Source: Streptomyces sp. CB02366 (GTDB lineage: Bacteria; Actinomycetota; Actinomycetes; Streptomycetales; Streptomycetaceae). Taken from it: 64,000 nt of DNA. Made by a program: the position numbers and the translations under genes. Of the stretch, positions 62,327-64,000 are shown in pieces; the first letter of the stretch is position 1, and each line of letters opens with the position of its first letter. The notes beneath the pieces are model-generated. The model searched no databases and had not been told where the DNA came from. It saw nothing but the letters and a program-made list of their open reading frames with translations. The stretch is from contig NZ_LIVT01000004.1 in assembly GCF_001905905.1 (NCBI RefSeq), forward strand, positions 129,969 through 193,968. The letters run 5' to 3'.

Positions 62327-63762
62327 CGCGGGGTGTCGCTTTCCGTGGAGTGGGGTGCGCCGGTGGTGGCGGCGGGGTGGGTGAGGAGTTCGGTGGTGGC
62401 GTGGGTGACGAGGTCGAGGAGGGCTTGGAGGTCCTGGGGGGTGGTGTGGGGGTTGAGGAGGGTGGCTTTGAGCCAGAGGCGGTCCGCGGTGTGGGCGCGG
62501 CCGAGGACGGCGTGGCCGCGGTGGAGGAGGGTGCGGCGGATGGCGGCGACGGTGTGGTCGTCGGCTCCGGTGGGGCGGAAGAGGACGGTGCTGATGGTGG
62601 GGTGGTCGTAGAGGTCGAGGCCGGGGGTGGCGGTGATGAGGTCGGCGAGGTGGTGGGCGGTGGCGAGGGTGCGGTCGATGAGGTCGGCGAGTCCGTCGCG
62701 GCCCAGTGCGTGGAGGGTGACGGCGATTTTGAGGGCGTCGGGGCGGCGGGTGGTGCGCAGGGAGCGGCCGAGGAGGTCGGGGAGGCCGGCTTCGGTGTCG
62801 TCGTCGGCGTTGAGGTAGGGGGCGTGGTGGTGGAGGGGGGCGAGGTGGTGGTGGTCGGGTACGGCGAGGAGTCCGGCGGACGCGGGCTGCCAGCCGAGTT
62901 TGTGGAGGTCGAGGGTGACGCTGTGGGCGCGGTGGAGGCCGTGGAGGAGGGTGCGGTGGGTGGGGCTGAGGAGGAGGGGGCCTCCGTAGGCGGCGTCGAT
63001 GTGGAGTTCGGCGCCGTGGGCGGCGCAGAGGTCGGCGATGGTGTCGAGGGGGTCGATGGCGCCGGTGTCGGTGGTGCCGGCGGTGGCGACGACGAGGTGG
63101 GGGCGGTGGAGTTCGGTGAGGGCGGCGTCGAGGGCGGTGGGGTCGAGGGTGCCGCGGGGGGCGGGGACGGTGACGGGTTCGGGGAGGCCGAGGAGCCAGG
63201 CGGCGCGGGCGATGCTGTGGTGGGCGTTGGCGCCGCAGATGGTCTGGACGGGGCCGTGGCGTTCGCGGGCCAGGAGGAGGGCTAGTTGGTTGGCCTCGGT
63301 GCCGCCGGTGGTGATGACGGCGTCGGGTGAGGGGGTGTGGGGGTAGATCTCGGCGGCCAGTGCGGCGGTGAGGTCGGCTTCGAGGGCGGAGGCGGCGGGG
63401 GCCTGGTCCCAGGAGTCCATGGAGGGGTTGAGGGCGCTGGCGGCGAGGTCGGCGGCGGCTGCCAGGGCGAGGGGCGGGGTGTGGAGGTGGGCGGTGCAGT
63501 GGGGGTGGGCGGGGTCGGCGGCGCCTGCCGCGAGGGCGGTGACGAGGGTGGTGAGGGCGTGGTGGGGGCCGGTGCCGTGGTCGGGGATGAGGGGGTGGGC
63601 TGCGGCGCGGGTGCGGGGGGCGACGATCCCGGGTCCGCCGGCGGGGAGGGGGCCGTCGCGGAGGGCGGCGCCGTCGTGGAGGGCGGCGAGGACGGTGTCG
63701 AGGAGGGGGCGCAGGGCGGCGGGGCCCGTGACGCCTCCGGCGAGGGGCGGGGTGGTGGGCAT
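62323..63762 (-). CDS. PLP-dependent lysine decarboxylase (DesA-like)
   Basis: A 479-residue group II (aromatic-L-amino-acid type) decarboxylase: PDAVITTGGTEANQLAL, HHSIARAAWLLG, ATAGTTDTGAIDPLD, ELHIDAAYGGP (Asp256) and the PLP-lysine TLDLHKLGWQPAS (Lys288). The match to DesA suggests lysine to cadaverine, but tyrosine- or other amine-forming relatives cannot be excluded by sequence alone. It is coupled to the N-monooxygenase. The ATG at 63762 follows GAAGGACC. No DmdR/IdeR-type iron box is seen in the 238 bp upstream. Confidence 0.87.
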   Translation of the reverse strand: MPTTPPLAGGVTGPAALRPLLDTVLAALHDGAALRDGPLPAGGPGIVAPRTRAAAHPLIPDHGTGPHHALTTLVTALAAGAADPAHPHCTAHLHTPPLALAAAADLAASALNPSMDSWDQAPAASALEADLTAALAAEIYPHTPSPDAVITTGGTEANQLALLLARERHGPVQTICGANAHHSIARAAWLLGLPEPVTVPAPRGTLDPTALDAALTELHRPHLVVATAGTTDTGAIDPLDTIADLCAAHGAELHIDAAYGGPLLLSPTHRTLLHGLHRAHSVTLDLHKLGWQPASAGLLAVPDHHHLAPLHHHAPYLNADDDTEAGLPDLLGRSLRTTRRPDALKIAVTLHALGRDGLADLIDRTLATAHHLADLITATPGLDLYDHPTISTVLFRPTGADDHTVAAIRRTLLHRGHAVLGRAHTADRLWLKATLLNPHTTPQDLQALLDLVTHATTELLTHPAATTGAPHSTESDTPR

Positions 63763-64000
63763 GGGCGGAACGGTCCTTCACGTGCGGGCGGGGTGGGCAT
63801 GCCGACTGCTCCCGGGTTTCGGGTGGTGCGGCCGAAGAGCCCAACGATCCGGGCTCGAAAGGGGTACTGGTGGGCGGTGTGGCCTGTTCGGGACGGGTTG
63901 AGGCGGTATCGGCGTGCGATTGCTGGACGGGTGTGCGGGGGGCGCGGGGGGCGCGGAGTGCGGGGGGGCGCGGAGTGCGGGGGGGGGCGGTTGCGGCGGG
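63763..64000. other. Upstream region of the desA-like gene (window edge)
   Basis: No gene is visible on either strand and no sequence close to the iron box TTAGGTTAGGCTAACCTAA. The last part is a G-rich tandem repeat. The promoter of the decarboxylase must lie here or to the right of the window. Confidence 0.5.
63935..63988 (+). repeat. G-rich short tandem repeat at the window edge
   Basis: GGGGGGCGCGGAGTGC is repeated about twice with GGGGGCGCG half-units beside it, in a run of G-rich sequence. Such repeats can form G-quadruplexes and are prone to sequencing error. Confidence 0.7.

Noticed and set aside
60899..63844. 981-codon continuous frame covering both des-like genes on the minus strand
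   Set aside because: The part right of 62326 is a Pro/Arg/His-rich shadow of the decarboxylase, which is read in another frame; not a fusion.
63763..64000. Iron box upstream of the desA-like gene
   Set aside because: No sequence near TTAGGTTAGGCTAACCTAA on either strand within the window.

Overview
The window is a very GC-rich stretch of chromosome from a Streptomyces species (or close relative). Evidence is the strong G/C bias at codon third positions, frequent GTG starts, many starts only 6-8 bases after a TANNNT -10 hexamer (leaderless type), lysine/alanine tails on housekeeping proteins, and a gene order (uvrA, terC, terD, uvrB, rpsA, polA, liv operon, ANTAR regulator, pyk) that from memory matches the conserved core of Streptomyces chromosomes. 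There are no insertion sequences, prophage structural genes, CRISPR arrays or large biosynthetic clusters. The coding content is dense and mostly housekeeping.

Layout. 0-2.4 kb: two coupled secreted proteins (an AvrRpt2-type cysteine protease and a truncated partner), an HTH regulator and a Rieske protein. 2.6-13.6 kb: uvrA and uvrB flank a mycothiol-type enzyme, a metallo-hydrolase and a tellurite-type set (terC with a manganese-riboswitch-like leader, a large TerD fusion, a TerD protein). 13.7-22.4 kb: an MHYT membrane protein, a secreted glycerophosphodiesterase, an MFS exporter, a cupin, pseudouridine catabolism (psuG-psuK), a uridine-kinase-like protein, and an HxlR regulator divergent from an aminotransferase. 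22.4-23.6 kb: an uncharacterised gene followed on the same strand by two tandem RNAs that fold as circularly permuted tRNA mimics, i.e. YrlA-type Y RNAs. 23.6-33.5 kb: a SWIM/SNF2 helicase pair, small secreted and membrane proteins, methyltransferase, coaE, a PAC2 protein and a secreted beta-helix protein. 33.6-45 kb: rpsA, a methyltransferase, hrpB, a lytic transglycosylase, a DUF4184 protein and polA. 45-48.5 kb: a YdeP-type molybdo-oxidoreductase, a DinB-like protein and a thioesterase. 49-54.8 kb: a complete five-gene branched-chain amino acid ABC transporter. 54.8-58 kb: ANTAR response regulator, an atypical tRNA with a CAA anticodon, a LAGLIDADG-type protein carrying a TTA codon, and pyk. 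58-64 kb: a SIMPL protein, a secreted nucleotidase and a lysine decarboxylase / lysine-type N-monooxygenase pair resembling desA-desB without desC or desD.

The observations most worth following are the tandem Y-RNA-like pair next to a gene of unknown function (22.5-23.6 kb), the terC leader in which one CCTCC strand can pair either with the aptamer P1 strand or with the ribosome binding site, and the odd tRNA beside a homing-endonuclease-like gene whose first motif contains a TTA (bldA-dependent) codon. The other findings are smaller: operator palindromes, a long hairpin inside the liv operon, a pseudo-enzyme P-loop, loss of PolA proofreading residues, and a switch in strand composition near 55-56 kb.

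All calls rest on reading the sequence and on knowledge of protein and RNA families. No database search or folding program was run.
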